Shown one piece after another: positions 34,801 to 47,700 of a stretch of 55,976 bases of DNA (its first letter is position 1; the number at the start of each line of letters is the position of its first letter). Made by a program: the position numbers and the translations under genes. Source of the stretch: Alphaproteobacteria bacterium (GTDB lineage Bacteria; Pseudomonadota; Alphaproteobacteria; UBA828); contig JAJDUK010000077.1 of the NCBI GenBank assembly GCA_022826665.1, positions 1-55,976 of the forward strand, written 5' to 3'. The notes under the pieces were generated by a model. The model did no database searches and was not told the DNA's origin. It worked only from the letters and a program-made list of their open reading frames with translations.

Positions 34801-34922
34801 ACATCTTTAAGTGCCCACGGGTCGGCTCAGCGGCCTCTCAAGTGGGTTGGGGGCAGGGCCGATCCGCAATCGGGCGCATTGAATACATGCGATGAGGCAA
34901 CAGCGGATAGGAGGGTACAACC

Positions 34923-36032
34923 ATGCTACACGTGAACAGGCGTGACGTTCTTAAGATGGGTGGCGCGCTAGGCGCTGCCTCGGCCGCAACCCCGGTCATG
35001 GTGGCGTCGGCCAGCGACGCGGACGTAAGCGGCCTCCCCAGGGTCAAGCAGGAGCTCGTCGCCCCGCCCTTCGTTCCGCCCCATGAGCAGGTTGCCACGG
35101 ACGGACCGAAGATCATCGAGGTGGAGCTCACCGCCACCGAGGACAAGCGCGAGATCGACGACGACGGCACCATGCTCAACACGCTGTCGTTCAACGGCTC
35201 TATTCCGGGGCCGCTGATGATCTGCCACGAGGGCGACTACATCGAGCTCACCCTCAAGAACCCGGCGAGCAACACCTTCGAGCACAACATCGACTTCCAC
35301 GCGTCGACCGGCGCGCTCGGCGGCGGCGGGCTCACGCTCATCTCGCCCGGCGAGCAGGTCAAGCTGCGCTGGAAGGCGACCAAGGCCGGCACCTACATCT
35401 ACCACTGCGCGCCGGGGGGAACGATGATCCCCTTCCATGTCGTCTCCGGCATGAATGGGGCGGTGATGGTGCTGCCGCGCGACGGCCTCAAGGACCGTCA
35501 CGGTAACCCGCTCCGCTACGACCGGGCCTATTACATCGGCGAGCAGGACTTCTACGTGCCGCGTGACGCCGATGGCAACTTCATCGACTACGCCGACCAT
35601 ACCGAGGGCATGTCCGACATGTTCGACGTGATGCAGACACTCACGCCGAGCCACGTCGTGCTGAACGGCCGGGTCGGCGCGCTCACCGGCGACAACGCGA
35701 TGACGGCGAACGTCGGCGAGTCGGTGCTGTTCATCCACTCCCAGGCGAACCGAGACTCCAGGCCGCACTTGATCGGCGGCCACGGCGACTACGTCTGGGA
35801 ACAGGGCTCGTTCGCCGATCCGCCGGCGGAAGGCTTGGAGACCTGGTTCATCCGGGGCGGCTCCGCCGGAGCGGCGCTCTATACCTTCCGGCAGTCGGGA
35901 GCCTACGTGTATCTCTCCCATAACCTGATCGAGGCGGTTCAACTGGGCTGTCTCGGCGTCGTCGTCGTCGAGGGCGAGTGGGACCACGATCTGATGACGC
36001 AGGTCCAGCCGCCGACCGTGATGACGGCCTAG
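34923..36032 (+). CDS. nirK: Copper-containing nitrite reductase (NO-forming)
   Basis: The 369-residue periplasmic enzyme reduces nitrite to nitric oxide in denitrification. A Tat signal ([10 protein letters not shown]) leads two cupredoxin domains. Type 1 copper ligands are H121, C162, H172 and M177 ([26 protein letters not shown]), type 2 ligands are H126, H161 and the histidine of LSHNLIEAV, and D124 plus the His in [10 protein letters not shown] are the catalytic pair. All key residues are present, so the enzyme should work. NO reductase genes are not in the window. The NO-sensing repressor gene nsrR lies just downstream, convergent, with a shared hairpin between. Confidence 0.96.
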   Translation: MLHVNRRDVLKMGGALGAASAATPVMVASASDADVSGLPRVKQELVAPPFVPPHEQVATDGPKIIEVELTATEDKREIDDDGTMLNTLSFNGSIPGPLMICHEGDYIELTLKNPASNTFEHNIDFHASTGALGGGGLTLISPGEQVKLRWKATKAGTYIYHCAPGGTMIPFHVVSGMNGAVMVLPRDGLKDRHGNPLRYDRAYYIGEQDFYVPRDADGNFIDYADHTEGMSDMFDVMQTLTPSHVVLNGRVGALTGDNAMTANVGESVLFIHSQANRDSRPHLIGGHGDYVWEQGSFADPPAEGLETWFIRGGSAGAALYTFRQSGAYVYLSHNLIEAVQLGCLGVVVVEGEWDHDLMTQVQPPTVMTA

Positions 36033-36047
36033 ATCCTCCCGCACACT

Positions 36048-36075
36048 GGCTGCTCTCGGTTCTCCGGGAGCAGCC
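36048..36075 (+). terminator. Strong hairpin between nirK and nsrR
   Basis: Left arm GGCTGCTCTCGG (36048-36059) pairs with CCGGGAGCAGCC (36064-36075) over 12 positions including one G-T pair, with a TTCT loop, 16 bases after the nirK stop. The plus-strand side continues with a T-rich stretch (CATTTCTTCGTCTG), so it should terminate nirK; it may also affect nsrR. Confidence 0.65.
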
Positions 36076-36150
36076 CATTTCTTCGTCTGTTTGTTTGAGC
36101 TTTCGTAGCACGGGATTCGTAACGGGGCTCGCGGCTCGCGAACGGTCCCC

Positions 36151-36633
36151 CTATCTCCCGGTCGCACCCGCTCCTTGCGACACGAGTCTGCGCTCTTCCC
36201 TGGCCGCGAAGATGCGCCGGAACACCGGCGCCGGCTTCAGCATGTCTTCCAACGTATATTGATCGAGCACGCCGAAAAATGCTTGCAGGCCCTCCTCGAG
36301 AACCCCGGTCAAGCGACAGGGCCCGGCGATCGGGCACGTGTTCTTCTCCCGACCGGCGAAGCACTCGACCAGCTGAAAGTTCCCTTCGGTGGCGCGGATG
36401 ACCTCGCCCAGATTGATCTCGCTCGCCGGCATCGCGAGCTCCAGGCCGCCGTTCTTGCCGCGGGTCGTCGTGATGTATCCCTCCTGACCCAGCTGATGGA
36501 TAAGCTTCATCAGATGGTTCTCGGAAATGCCGTAGGCATCGGAGATTTCCCGGATCGTGCAGCGCCGGTGGCGGTTGAGACCCAGATAGATGAGGGCTCT
36601 CAAACAATAGTCGCTGTATTTCGTCAGCTGCAT
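36151..36633 (-). CDS. nsrR: NsrR-type Rrf2 repressor, nitric oxide sensor
   Basis: A 160-residue Rrf2 protein with a winged helix (LTKYSDYCLRALIYLG, then the recognition helix EISDAYGISENHLMKLIHQL and the wing TTTRGKNGGLEL). Three cysteines C91, C100 and C106 lie at the iron-sulfur-cluster positions of NsrR (spacing C-x8-C-x5-C, near the usual C-x4/5-C). Such proteins lose repression when their cluster reacts with NO, so it probably controls nirK and other nitrosative-stress genes. It is convergent with nirK. An IscR or RirA alternative is less likely because of the cysteine spacing and context. Confidence 0.85.
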   Translation of the reverse strand: MQLTKYSDYCLRALIYLGLNRHRRCTIREISDAYGISENHLMKLIHQLGQEGYITTTRGKNGGLELAMPASEINLGEVIRATEGNFQLVECFAGREKNTCPIAGPCRLTGVLEEGLQAFFGVLDQYTLEDMLKPAPVFRRIFAAREERRLVSQGAGATGR

Positions 36634-36664
36634 GTGACCGACCTCATCGGTGCGGGCATCGATT

Positions 36665-37594
36665 TTAGCCGTTGAGCCGCGCTTTGTCCGCCGCGTGCTT
36701 GGTGTGGCTGGGCCACTCCCGGTAGAGGTCCGCGCGCCGGCGGCGGTCCTTGAAGGTGGGTGCGGCGCCGTTCTCGCGATTCTCGTGGATCCTGTCGAGG
36801 TCGACTACGCCGCGCACCACGGTCTCGATGTTGGGCTCCGGCGCTTCCGCGACGACGCCATTCGGGGCATCCCACGGGGTGTCGCAGGGGCTCAGTATCG
36901 AACTGCGCCCCCAAGGGGACGGCAGCGGCCCACCCGGCGGCAGCACGGCACTGCCCCCGCAGTGGACGACGTACACCTGGTTCTCGATCGCGCGCGCCTG
37001 GGCTGAGTGGCGGACACGCCAGAATCCGTGTTCCGTGAAGGTGAGCGACGGGCACAGGATGATCTCGGCGCCCTGCTCGGCAAGGCTAGCGGCGCACTCC
37101 GGAATCTCGGCCTCGTAGCAGACGTTGAATCCGACCTTGGCAAAGGGGAGTTCGACCATCTCGATGGTGTCGCCTTCCTCGGTCGACCACTGCGCTTCGG
37201 CCGGAAAGATGTGCGTCTTGTCGTGGGCGTGAACCAGTCCGTCGGGGCCGTAGAGATAGGCGACGTTGAGGTATCTGCCGTCCTTCCTTTCCAGGTGAGA
37301 GCCGGCGACGATGTGCTGTCCCCGCTCCCTGGCCTCGCTTTCGAAGAGCCGGCGATAGTCTTCGGTGTAATTCGTGTTCCCGTATTGATGAATGCGGGTC
37401 AATTCGGAAACCGGCAGCTCCATCCAGTCCGGAAAGGTCGTGAATAGCTCGATGGTGAAGAGCTCCGGGAACAGGACAAGGTCGGCACCCTCTGCCCGGT
37501 CCAGCAGCCCGCGTGCGTGCGCGGCGAATTCGTCGAAGCTGCCGACCGGCCTGACAACGAACTGGCACGCCGCGATCGATACGCTCCTGGGCAT
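36665..37594 (-). CDS. Carbon-nitrogen hydrolase (nitrilase superfamily)
   Basis: A 309-residue amidohydrolase with the catalytic triad E44 (LFPELF), K126 (HDKTHIFP) and C159 (NVCYEAEIPE). The order and spacing fit the nitrilase superfamily; the CYE motif and lack of a signal peptide suggest an amidase or N-carbamoyl hydrolase rather than a nitrilase. The substrate is not predictable. GGAG precedes the ATG. A 145-base gap to atpC includes an inverted repeat. Confidence 0.88.
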   Translation of the reverse strand: MPRSVSIAACQFVVRPVGSFDEFAAHARGLLDRAEGADLVLFPELFTIELFTTFPDWMELPVSELTRIHQYGNTNYTEDYRRLFESEARERGQHIVAGSHLERKDGRYLNVAYLYGPDGLVHAHDKTHIFPAEAQWSTEEGDTIEMVELPFAKVGFNVCYEAEIPECAASLAEQGAEIILCPSLTFTEHGFWRVRHSAQARAIENQVYVVHCGGSAVLPPGGPLPSPWGRSSILSPCDTPWDAPNGVVAEAPEPNIETVVRGVVDLDRIHENRENGAAPTFKDRRRRADLYREWPSHTKHAADKARLNG

Positions 37595-37656
37595 GGCTCA
37601 ATCTCCTGGGGACCCGGCGGCCCGCGCACCAGAATCGGTCAACTCGCAGTTATGTG

Positions 37657-37698
37657 TTGCAAAACAATACGTTACGCGAAATTGGCTTCGTTTTGCAA
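37657..37698. promoter_or_regulatory. Inverted repeat TTGCAAAAC / GTTTTGCAA in an A+T-rich gap
   Basis: Two perfect 9-base arms (37657-37665 and 37690-37698) are separated by 24 bases in the gap between the nitrilase-family gene start and the atpC stop. The spacing suits a looping or two-site operator for the nitrilase-family gene, which reads to the left. No matching regulator is identified. Confidence 0.35.
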
Positions 37699-37739
37699 AA
37701 TCGCGCCTCGCGCGTGCCGGATACTACGCCTCGGGCGGC

Positions 37740-38141
37740 TTAGCCGGCGTTGGCGGCCAGAAGCTCCGCGAGCTCGACCTCGCGCTCGAACTTCTCGCGT
37801 TCCTCGTCGCCCTCGGCATCGCGCAAACGAAGCTGCGCCTGCTCCAGCCGCGCATCGGCCTGGGCGCGGTCGATGGCGCCGGCCTCGAAGGCCTCTGTGG
37901 AGAGCACCGTGCAGCGCTCGCCGGTCACCTCGGCGAAGCCCTCGGCGACCACGTAGCGGTCCTTGGGCTTCTCGTTCTCGTAGATCTCGATCACGCCGGG
38001 CCGGAGCGTGGAGAGCAGCAGCGAATGGCCCGGCAGCACGCCGAAGTCGCCTTCGGCGCCCGGCACCACCACCATCTCGACGTCGCCGGAGAAGATCAGC
38101 CGCTCCGGCGCGACGAGCTCGAACTGCAGGGTGTCGGCCAT
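37740..38141 (-). CDS. atpC: ATP synthase F1 epsilon subunit
   Basis: A 133-residue subunit; it begins MADTLQFELVAPERLIFSGDVE and has the VVPGAEGDFGVLPGHS loop and a C-terminal helical hairpin (LEQAQLRLRDAEGDEE). It is the last gene of the F1 operon and binds gamma to regulate rotation. 27 bases separate it from atpD. Confidence 0.95.
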   Translation of the reverse strand: MADTLQFELVAPERLIFSGDVEMVVVPGAEGDFGVLPGHSLLLSTLRPGVIEIYENEKPKDRYVVAEGFAEVTGERCTVLSTEAFEAGAIDRAQADARLEQAQLRLRDAEGDEEREKFEREVELAELLAANAG

Positions 38142-38168
38142 GGCCGTTCCTCGGGCTCTCGGGCCTGC

Positions 38169-40525
<2,357 letters not shown>

Positions 40526-40559
40526 GGCGGAGGCCTGTTTCTTCCTTTACCGCAGCGAG

Positions 40560-42089
40560 TTAGGCGAACTTCTTCGAGAATTCATCGAGGATCGCAGTGA
40601 GCGCCTTGTCGCTCTCGTCGCTCATCTCCTGCGAAGCGCGGATCTCCTCCAGCAGCGCGCCGTGGTTGGCCCGCACCTCGCCCAGGAACTCGCGTTCGAA
40701 GCGGTTGACCTCGGTCACCTCGATGCCGTCGAGATAGCCGCGCACGCCGGCGAAGATGGAGACCACCTGGTCCTCCACCGCCATCGGCGCGAACTGGTCC
40801 TGCTTGAGCAGCTCGGTCAGCCGCGCGCCGCGATTGAGCAGCCGCTGGGTCGCCGCATCGAGGTCGGAGCCGAACTGCGCGAAGGCTGCCATCTCGCGGT
40901 ACTGGGCCAGCTCCAGCTTGATTCGGCCGGCCACCTGCCGCATCGCCTTCACCTGGGCGGCGGAGCCCACCCGGCTCACCGAGAGGCCGACGTTAATCGC
41001 GGGCCGAATGCCCTGATAGAAGAGGTCGGTCTCCAGAAATATCTGCCCGTCAGTGATCGAAATCACGTTGGTCGGGATGTAGGCCGAAACGTCGTTGGCC
41101 TGGGTCTCGATCACCGGCATCGCGGTGAGCGAGCCCGAGCCGTTGCCCTCGTTCATCTTGGCCGCACGCTCAAGCAGGCGCGAATGGAGGTAGAAGACGT
41201 CGCCGGGATAGGCCTCGCGCCCCGGCGGGCGGCGGAGCAGCAGCGACATCTGGCGGTAGGCCACGGCCTGCTTCGAGAGATCGTCGTAGAAGATCACCGC
41301 GTGCATGCCGTTGTCGCGGAAGTACTCGCCCATGGTGCAGCCGGCATAGGGTGCCAGGAACTGCAGCGGCGCGGGCTCCGACGCGGACGCGGAGACGACG
41401 ATGGAATACTCGAGCGCGTTGTACTCTTCGAGGGTCTTGACGATCTGCGCCACGGTCGAGCGCTTCTGCCCCACGGCAACGTAGATGCAGTAGAGCTTGC
41501 GCGACTCGTCGTCGCCGGCGTTCACGTCCTTCTGATTGATGATGGTGTCGATCGCGACGGCGGTCTTGCCGGTCTGGCGGTCGCCGATGATGAGCTCACG
41601 CTGGCCGCGCCCGATGGGTACCAGCGCGTCGAGCGCCTTGAGCCCGGTCTGCACCGGCTCGTGCACCGAGCGGCGCGGGATGATGCTGGGGGCCTTGACC
41701 TCGACCCGGCGGCGATCCGCGCCCTCGATCGGGCCCTTGCCGTCGAGCGGATTGCCGAGCGGGTCCACCACGCGCCCCAGCAGCCCCTTGCCCACCGGCA
41801 CGTCCACGATGGTGCCGGTGCGCTTGACGATGTCGCCTTCCTTGATGTCGCGGTCTTCGCCGAAGATCACGATACCGACATTGTCGGTCTCAAGATTCAG
41901 CGCCATCCCCCTGATTCCACCGGGGAATTCGACCATCTCACCGGCCTGGACATTGTCCAGCCCGTAGACGCGGGCCACGCCGTCGCCGACCGAAAGCACC
42001 TGGCCAACCTCGGCGACATCGGCCTCGGAGCCGAAATTGGCGATCTGTTCCTTGAGGATTGCCGAAATTTCGGCGGCGCCGATATCCAT
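40560..42089 (-). CDS. atpA: ATP synthase F1 alpha subunit
   Basis: The 509-residue non-catalytic nucleotide-binding subunit; it carries [13 protein letters not shown] (Walker A), [17 protein letters not shown], the arginine-finger region [18 protein letters not shown], and begins [16 protein letters not shown]. It follows atpH almost without gap (its ATG is at 42087-42089). Confidence 0.97.
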   Translation of the reverse strand: MDIGAAEISAILKEQIANFGSEADVAEVGQVLSVGDGVARVYGLDNVQAGEMVEFPGGIRGMALNLETDNVGIVIFGEDRDIKEGDIVKRTGTIVDVPVGKGLLGRVVDPLGNPLDGKGPIEGADRRRVEVKAPSIIPRRSVHEPVQTGLKALDALVPIGRGQRELIIGDRQTGKTAVAIDTIINQKDVNAGDDESRKLYCIYVAVGQKRSTVAQIVKTLEEYNALEYSIVVSASASEPAPLQFLAPYAGCTMGEYFRDNGMHAVIFYDDLSKQAVAYRQMSLLLRRPPGREAYPGDVFYLHSRLLERAAKMNEGNGSGSLTAMPVIETQANDVSAYIPTNVISITDGQIFLETDLFYQGIRPAINVGLSVSRVGSAAQVKAMRQVAGRIKLELAQYREMAAFAQFGSDLDAATQRLLNRGARLTELLKQDQFAPMAVEDQVVSIFAGVRGYLDGIEVTEVNRFEREFLGEVRANHGALLEEIRASQEMSDESDKALTAILDEFSKKFA

Positions 42090-42090
42090 C

Positions 42091-42648
42091 TCAGATTCCC
42101 TTCATCGCCAATTCGAGATTCTGCAACTTTGTCCTGAGCGAGTTGTCGAGCATGCGCGAGCCGACGCGCACCGTGAGCCCGCCGATCAACGAGGGATCGA
42201 CGCGGGTCTCGAGCGCCACGTCGCGGCCGACGATGTTGCGCAGCGCGTCCCTCACCGCATCCAGATGATTGGGCTTGAGCGGCACGGCGGAGGTCACTTC
42301 CGCCGACACCTCGCCCCGATGGTCGGAGAGCTTCGTCTGAAACGCCGCGATCATGTCGACCAGCAGGAAGACCCGCCGGTTGCGCGCGAGCAGTGCGACG
42401 AAGTTCCTGACGTATTGGCTGGTTCCGAGCCGCTCCAGCACCGCATCCAGCGCCTTGGCCTGCTCGGCGCGGGAGAGCGTCAGGCTGCGGACGACGCGCT
42501 TCAGGTCGTCGCTGCCGTCCACCAGCTCGCGGATGGCTTCGAGGTCGCGCTCGATCTCCTCGATCGCGTTGCGCTCCAGGGCGAGCTCGAACAACGCGGT
42601 CGCATAACGATCCGCGAGACCGGCTCCGCCGACCGATTGACCAGCCAC
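42091..42648 (-). CDS. atpH: ATP synthase F1 delta subunit
   Basis: A 185-residue stator subunit starting at GTG (42646-42648) with GGGAG upstream; begins [23 protein letters not shown] and ends [24 protein letters not shown]. It starts the F1 operon atpHAGDC. The F0 genes are not adjacent, the usual arrangement in alphaproteobacteria. The operon promoter must lie in 42649-42900, where I see no clear boxes. Confidence 0.96.
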   Translation of the reverse strand: MAGQSVGGAGLADRYATALFELALERNAIEEIERDLEAIRELVDGSDDLKRVVRSLTLSRAEQAKALDAVLERLGTSQYVRNFVALLARNRRVFLLVDMIAAFQTKLSDHRGEVSAEVTSAVPLKPNHLDAVRDALRNIVGRDVALETRVDPSLIGGLTVRVGSRMLDNSLRTKLQNLELAMKGI

Positions 42649-42909
42649 CGCTACTCCCTAGGTTCGCTTCGGATGCGCCGCGGCGCCCGTTGCCGCCTGC
42701 GGCGCGGCCGCAAAAAAAGCCTCGCGGGCGCCCGTCCCGGACAAGGCCGGGGAGTGGTATCACACTCACCCGACCCGTGCAACCGCGCGCGGCGCCGGCG
42801 GCAGGGTGCCGCCTGCTCCATCGGACTCTGGACTCCTGCGCCGAATTACTGCTTGAAGGGGCGCCGACAACACGACGTATTCAAAGGGAATTCGAGGGAG
42901 ATCGAGCAC

Positions 42910-43560
42910 ATGTCACTGAAGGACGAGCTGGACAAGCTGCGGGCTGCTTCCGTGGAGAGGTTTCCACCTGAGACCCTCGCCACCATGCAGGGGGCCACGA
43001 AAGACCTCATCGCCTCCGGCATGGCCGAGCAGAGTGCCAAGGAGGGCAGCGCCGCCCCGGATTTCGCGCTACCCAACGCCCAGGGCGAGCCGGTCGCCTC
43101 CGAGGCGCTGTGGGGGGACGGGCCCGCCGTGGTCTCCTTCTACCGCGGCGGCTGGTGCCCCTATTGCAACATCGAGCTGAAGGCGCTGCAGGATCGGCTG
43201 CCGGAGATCGAGGCGCTCGGCGCACGCCTGGTCGCGATCTCCCCGGAGACGCCCGACAACGCGCTCACGACGCAGGAGAAGAACGAGATCGGCTTCGAGG
43301 TGCTGAGCGACGATGGCAACAAGGTGGCGAGCGCCTTCGGCCTCACCTTTCGCCTGCCAGATCAGGTCAACGACCTCTACAAGGGGTTCGGCATCGATCT
43401 GGAGACATCCAACGGCGAGGCGAGCCAGACCCTGCCGGTGCCCGCGACCTTCGTGATCGGCAAGGGCGGCAAAGTGCTCAAGGCCTTCGTCGATGCCGAT
43501 TACACCAGGCGGGCCGAGCCGGACGAGGTCATCGCGGCCCTGAAGGACGCGGACGAGTAG
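42910..43560 (+). CDS. Peroxiredoxin-like (AhpC/TSA family) protein with a CPYC motif
   Basis: The 216-residue product has a helical start (MSLKDELDKLRAAS) and a thioredoxin-fold domain with GSAAPDFALPN, then FYRGGWCPYCNIELKAL. The pair C-P-Y-C, in place of the T-x-x-C of true AhpC, is that of the atypical AhpC-like subfamily. It is likely a thiol peroxidase or disulfide reductase. No signal peptide, so cytoplasmic. GGGAG precedes the ATG. RidA follows in the same direction. Confidence 0.85.
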   Translation: MSLKDELDKLRAASVERFPPETLATMQGATKDLIASGMAEQSAKEGSAAPDFALPNAQGEPVASEALWGDGPAVVSFYRGGWCPYCNIELKALQDRLPEIEALGARLVAISPETPDNALTTQEKNEIGFEVLSDDGNKVASAFGLTFRLPDQVNDLYKGFGIDLETSNGEASQTLPVPATFVIGKGGKVLKAFVDADYTRRAEPDEVIAALKDADE

Positions 43561-43585
43561 CCCGGACTTGCGACAGGAGGTCACC

Positions 43586-43972
43586 GTGTTGAAGACGTAC
43601 AACCCGTCCGGCATTGCGCCGCCGTTCGGCCACTACGATCACGGCGTCGAGGCAGTCAACGTCTCGCGCCTGCTGCACGTCTCAGGGCAGATCGGTGTCC
43701 AGCCGGACGGCACCGTGCCCGACGACGTGGCGGCGCAGATCGAGTGTGTCTGGCGCAACATCGAGGCCGTGCTTGCCGACGCCGGCATGACCACCGCCAA
43801 CATCGTGCGCACCATCACCTACATGCTGGATGCCGACTACGTGCCGCTGCTCGCTGCGGCGAGAAAGCAGCACCTGGGCGCCGACCACAAGGCCGCGTCG
43901 AGCACCATCGTGGTAGCCGGCCTGGTGCGGCCGGAGTGGAAGGTGGAGATCGACGCCGTCGCCGTGGCCTGA
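43586..43972 (+). CDS. RidA-family protein (reactive enamine/imine deaminase)
   Basis: A 128-residue trimeric RidA/YjgF protein starting at GTG with AGGAGG eight bases upstream. It carries SGQIGVQPDGTVPDDVAAQ and LADAGMTTANIVRTITYML. Members hydrolyse reactive 2-aminoacrylate; however the conserved catalytic arginine (R105 in E. coli), in RPEWKVEIDAVAV here, is at the expected R-x-x-x-x-x-E position, so it is likely functional. It follows the peroxiredoxin-like gene and is adjacent to the prophage end. Confidence 0.88.
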   Translation: MLKTYNPSGIAPPFGHYDHGVEAVNVSRLLHVSGQIGVQPDGTVPDDVAAQIECVWRNIEAVLADAGMTTANIVRTITYMLDADYVPLLAAARKQHLGADHKAASSTIVVAGLVRPEWKVEIDAVAVA

Positions 43973-43989
43973 ACGCTAGCCCGCCCCGC

Positions 43990-44751
43990 TCACGTCCTGA
44001 TGATGTAGTGGAGCACGATATAGGGCGGCATGTTGTCGTGGGCCTGGCCGCCGCCCACGGCGGCGCTGCGGCCGAGGGTGGCGTCCATGCCGCTACCCTG
44101 CAGGCTGTACTTCTCGTCGAAGGCCTGCTGCGGCGAGTAGTCGGCGGCAACCTGCTCGGTTGCCGTCACCAGGGGGCCGATGCCGACGTTCTCGTCGGCC
44201 GCCAGGTGGTGGAAGTGCTCGGGCAGCTCGTCCACCGTAAGCGTGTGCTCGGCCGCGCCGCCGGTATCGCCAAAGGCATAGACATTGCCGGACGAAAGCA
44301 CGAAGCGGTCGCGCAGGTCGGGAATGTTGAAGGTGGTCACGCCGTCGCCGGCGCCGTAGCGGGTGCCGATGGCGGCGAACAGATTGGCGAAGGTGGTGCG
44401 GCTGATGGCGCTGCCGGTGCACCGGAACCAGCCGGAAGGCGAGCTCGCGCCGGCGTTCAACATGATCGTGCCGGGCGGCACACCGGCCACCGGCGCCGGT
44501 TGCGGCGGAAGCTGCGCGCTCGGCACACGGCCCGAGCCGTCGAGCGAGGCGACGCCACCCGAAACGCCGCGGCCGAGCTCGGAATCCGGCACGCGGCGGC
44601 GGGAATCGAGCGCGGCCACGCCATCCACGTTGCCGCGCGCCTGAATCATGGTCCTGATGTGCTGGAACACCTTGAAGAACTCCGCCCGCGGCGGACGGTC
44701 CTGATCCGAGTTGACGCCGGCAGTCGAGATATCGTCCGGGGGCCAGGGCAT
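43990..44751 (-). CDS. Phage tail-collar domain protein
   Basis: A 253-residue protein with the phage tail-collar fold in its middle: GTIMLNAGASSPSGWFRCTGSAISR, then ANLFAAIGTRYGAGDGVTTFNIPDLRDRFVLSSG. Such domains form the collar at the base of tail fibres. The C-terminus has HNMPPYIVLHYIIR-like ending (AHDNMPPYIVLHYIIRT), typical of these proteins. It is 11 bases after the J-like gene and ends the cluster. Confidence 0.85.
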   Translation of the reverse strand: MPWPPDDISTAGVNSDQDRPPRAEFFKVFQHIRTMIQARGNVDGVAALDSRRRVPDSELGRGVSGGVASLDGSGRVPSAQLPPQPAPVAGVPPGTIMLNAGASSPSGWFRCTGSAISRTTFANLFAAIGTRYGAGDGVTTFNIPDLRDRFVLSSGNVYAFGDTGGAAEHTLTVDELPEHFHHLAADENVGIGPLVTATEQVAADYSPQQAFDEKYSLQGSGMDATLGRSAAVGGGQAHDNMPPYIVLHYIIRT

Positions 44752-44762
44752 GGCTGCCTCTC

Positions 44763-47700
44763 CTATGCTTCGACGCCGCGCACGACGACGTCGACCACGG
44801 CGTCGGCCGGGTTGCCGGCGCCGTCATAGATGCGGATGCGCGTCGGGTTGTTCTTGCTAACGAGGGTCCAGGTCCAGCCGGCGCCCACCGATTGCAGCGT
44901 GATATCGAGGTCGGTCACGAGGCCGAGATCGTGCGGCACGATGCGCCCGTCCGCCGCCGTGCCCTGCCAGTCCGAGGTATCGCGGTCGAGCAGCTTGCGC
45001 TCGGCCGCCGGCGCGTGCACCGACCAGCACACGTGATCGAGGCTGAGCACGACGGTGCCGTCGCCGGTGATCCGCCAGCGCACCTGCAGCCAGCGCGCGG
45101 CGACGGTGGTGCCGGCGGGATAGGCCGCCCACGCGGCGGCCCGGAGCGCGGCCTCGGTCGCACCGACGCGGACCTCGAAGACGCGATCGCCCACGGTCTC
45201 GCCGGACCAGCGCAGCGCCACGTCGAAGGGTCCGCCAAGGTCGATCGGGTCTTCGGTGTAGACGATCTCGGTCGCCGCGTCCGCGCCGTTGCCGGCGCCC
45301 CACGACTGCCAGTCGGCCCACGTGGTGAGATCGCCCCAGGTGTAGTCGCCGATGCCCTCAAGCGCGTCGGCACCGTCTTGCGAGCGGCCTGCGCCGGCGA
45401 TGGTGCCGGGCCAGCCGGTGGCGGCGGGGCAACGCCAGAGCAGGGCGTCGCCGAGCCGCTGCGGGCCGAGCTCGGCCAGGATGCGTACCTCGTCCGATAG
45501 CCGCCCGCCCGCGTCGATCGCGCGGGCCGAGAATATCCACTCGCCCGGCGGCGGCTCGACGGTCTCAAGCGGCGACGCGGTGAGGTGGCCCCGGTGCAAG
45601 GGCATCATGGCCTGCCATGTCACCTGGGCGCCGGCGCTGGCCGGGGCGAAGCGAATCAGCACGCCGGCGAGATCGATATCGTCCGGCGGGGTCCAGCGCA
45701 GGCGCCGGGTGCCGTCGCCGAGCAGGTCGATCAGGAAGTTGGTGGGCGTGCCGGGCGGCGCGAGGGAGCCCACGATTTCATGACTCACGGTGTAGCGCGG
45801 GCCGGACGGCGCGGCCTCGGTGCCGGGCGTGACGGTGACGGTGAGCGAGCCGGTGGGCGGCGCCAGCCAGCGCGCGCGGGTGGCGCCGTCCACCAGGCGG
45901 GCCACGGTGCGCGGCGCCTCGCCGTTCACGGAAGCGCGCACCACGCCGCCGCGCCAGTCGCCGGCGACCGCGAGCGCCGCCTCGATCTCGACCGCGAAGC
46001 CCGCGCCGACGCGCACCAGGGTCTCGGCAAGGGCGATATCGAGGACGCGGGGCGGGCGCGGAGTCAGGTTCGGGAAGGGCGCCGAGAGATCGGCGGTGGC
46101 GGCGTCGTAGTAGGCCGCCACCTCGTCGATCGCGACGAAGCGGACGTGCCGGTCGCCACTCGGGCGCACGGCGATGATGCGCGCGCGCGCCGGCGGCAGC
46201 GTGTCGTCGTAGAGGCGCCACAGGATATCGCGCGCATTCGCGCCGTCGTCGCCGGGCGCGGCCGGCAAGGGCGTCGCCAGCACCAGCTCGGCCACGTCGC
46301 CGGCTTCTCCCGGCGGGCGCGAGACCGCCGATTGATGCAGCGTGCCGTCGATCAGGCGCAGGAGCAGTGTCGCGCCGGAAGGCGCGCCAGGGTCGGCCGG
46401 GTTGCCCGCGCCGGGGTCCACCTCTCGATCGAGGCGGACGCGATCGGCGCTGCCCCCGGTGAGGCGGCCGGCAGCGCCGCCATCGATCAGCGAATGCGTG
46501 ATCGTCACCACGTCGCCCCGCGCCAGCGAAAGCCCTTCGGCCGCCATCTCCCATGTGAGCCGGCGGCGGTGGTAGACCTGACGGGCGGCCTGGAGGTTGC
46601 AGGCCATCGCCGCCTGCGCGCGATCAGTGACGCCCAAGAGCGTGATCGTCGCCGTGGACGCGGGCTGCGCGCCCACGTTCGGCACGGTGCGCCTGAGCGT
46701 GTTGTACTGCCAGTCGAGGTCGGGCTCGATATAGCGCACGGCGACCTCCTCGGCCGCCTGGCCGGTGGCGTACTCCACGCGGAACGAGCCGGCGACGATG
46801 TTGCCCGGCGTCACCAGCGCCGTCGCAGGCCGCCCGGCCTGATCCCAGATCACGCCGAGCCTGCCGGTCTGCCAGGTCACGGCGGCGCGGCCGCAGCGGG
46901 CGATCAGGGTCAGCACCTCGGCATGGGAAAGCGCGCGGTCGAGCACGAAGTCGCAGCGCAGGCCCTGGGCCTCGCACCAGACGCCCCATTCGATCAGGGC
47001 CTCGTCGTCGATCCGGCCGGGCGCGAGGCCGAGGCCGGCAGCCAGGCGGCCGGCGATGCGCACGCCCCGCGCATACCAGCGGAACAGCCAGGCCGGATTG
47101 GACGAGGGCAGCGGCGCGGTCCAGCGCACACCATCCCACGTCGGCACCCTTTGGCGCACGATGGCGGAAAGGCGGTCGAGGCGGCCGGTGAGCTGCCCGG
47201 AGGCGCGGATGCGCACGCCGAGCCGGGTCTGCCCCTCATAGTCGGCCTCGTCCGGCTGATAGGAGCGCAACGCCGTCCAGGCGAGATCGTCGAAGGTGCG
47301 CTCGTCGTCTGACGGATCGCTCGTGCGGCGCACGCGCACGGTCCAATCGCGGGCGCTGCCCAAGTCATAGGCGAGGGTGCGCCTGAGCAGGGTCTGGCGA
47401 TCGTGCGTGAGCGTGAGCGTGCGCCGCTCGACCGCCACGCCCGGCGCCTCCCATTCGATCTCGACATCGACGCTATGGCCCTGAATCGCGCCGTCGCGTT
47501 CGTTCACGCGAAAGAGGCGCCCGCCAAGGTCGATTCCGATGCGGTGCGTGCCGGGGGCGGTGGCGCGCTCGACGAAGGCGGTATCGTCCAGGGCGGCGCC
47601 GGCCTCGGTGTCCACGTTGCCGGCGACCAGGGCGATGCGGCCCTGCGCGTCGCCGAACTCGGTTTGCACCTCCTCGAAAGCGTCGAGCGACGTGTCGCCG

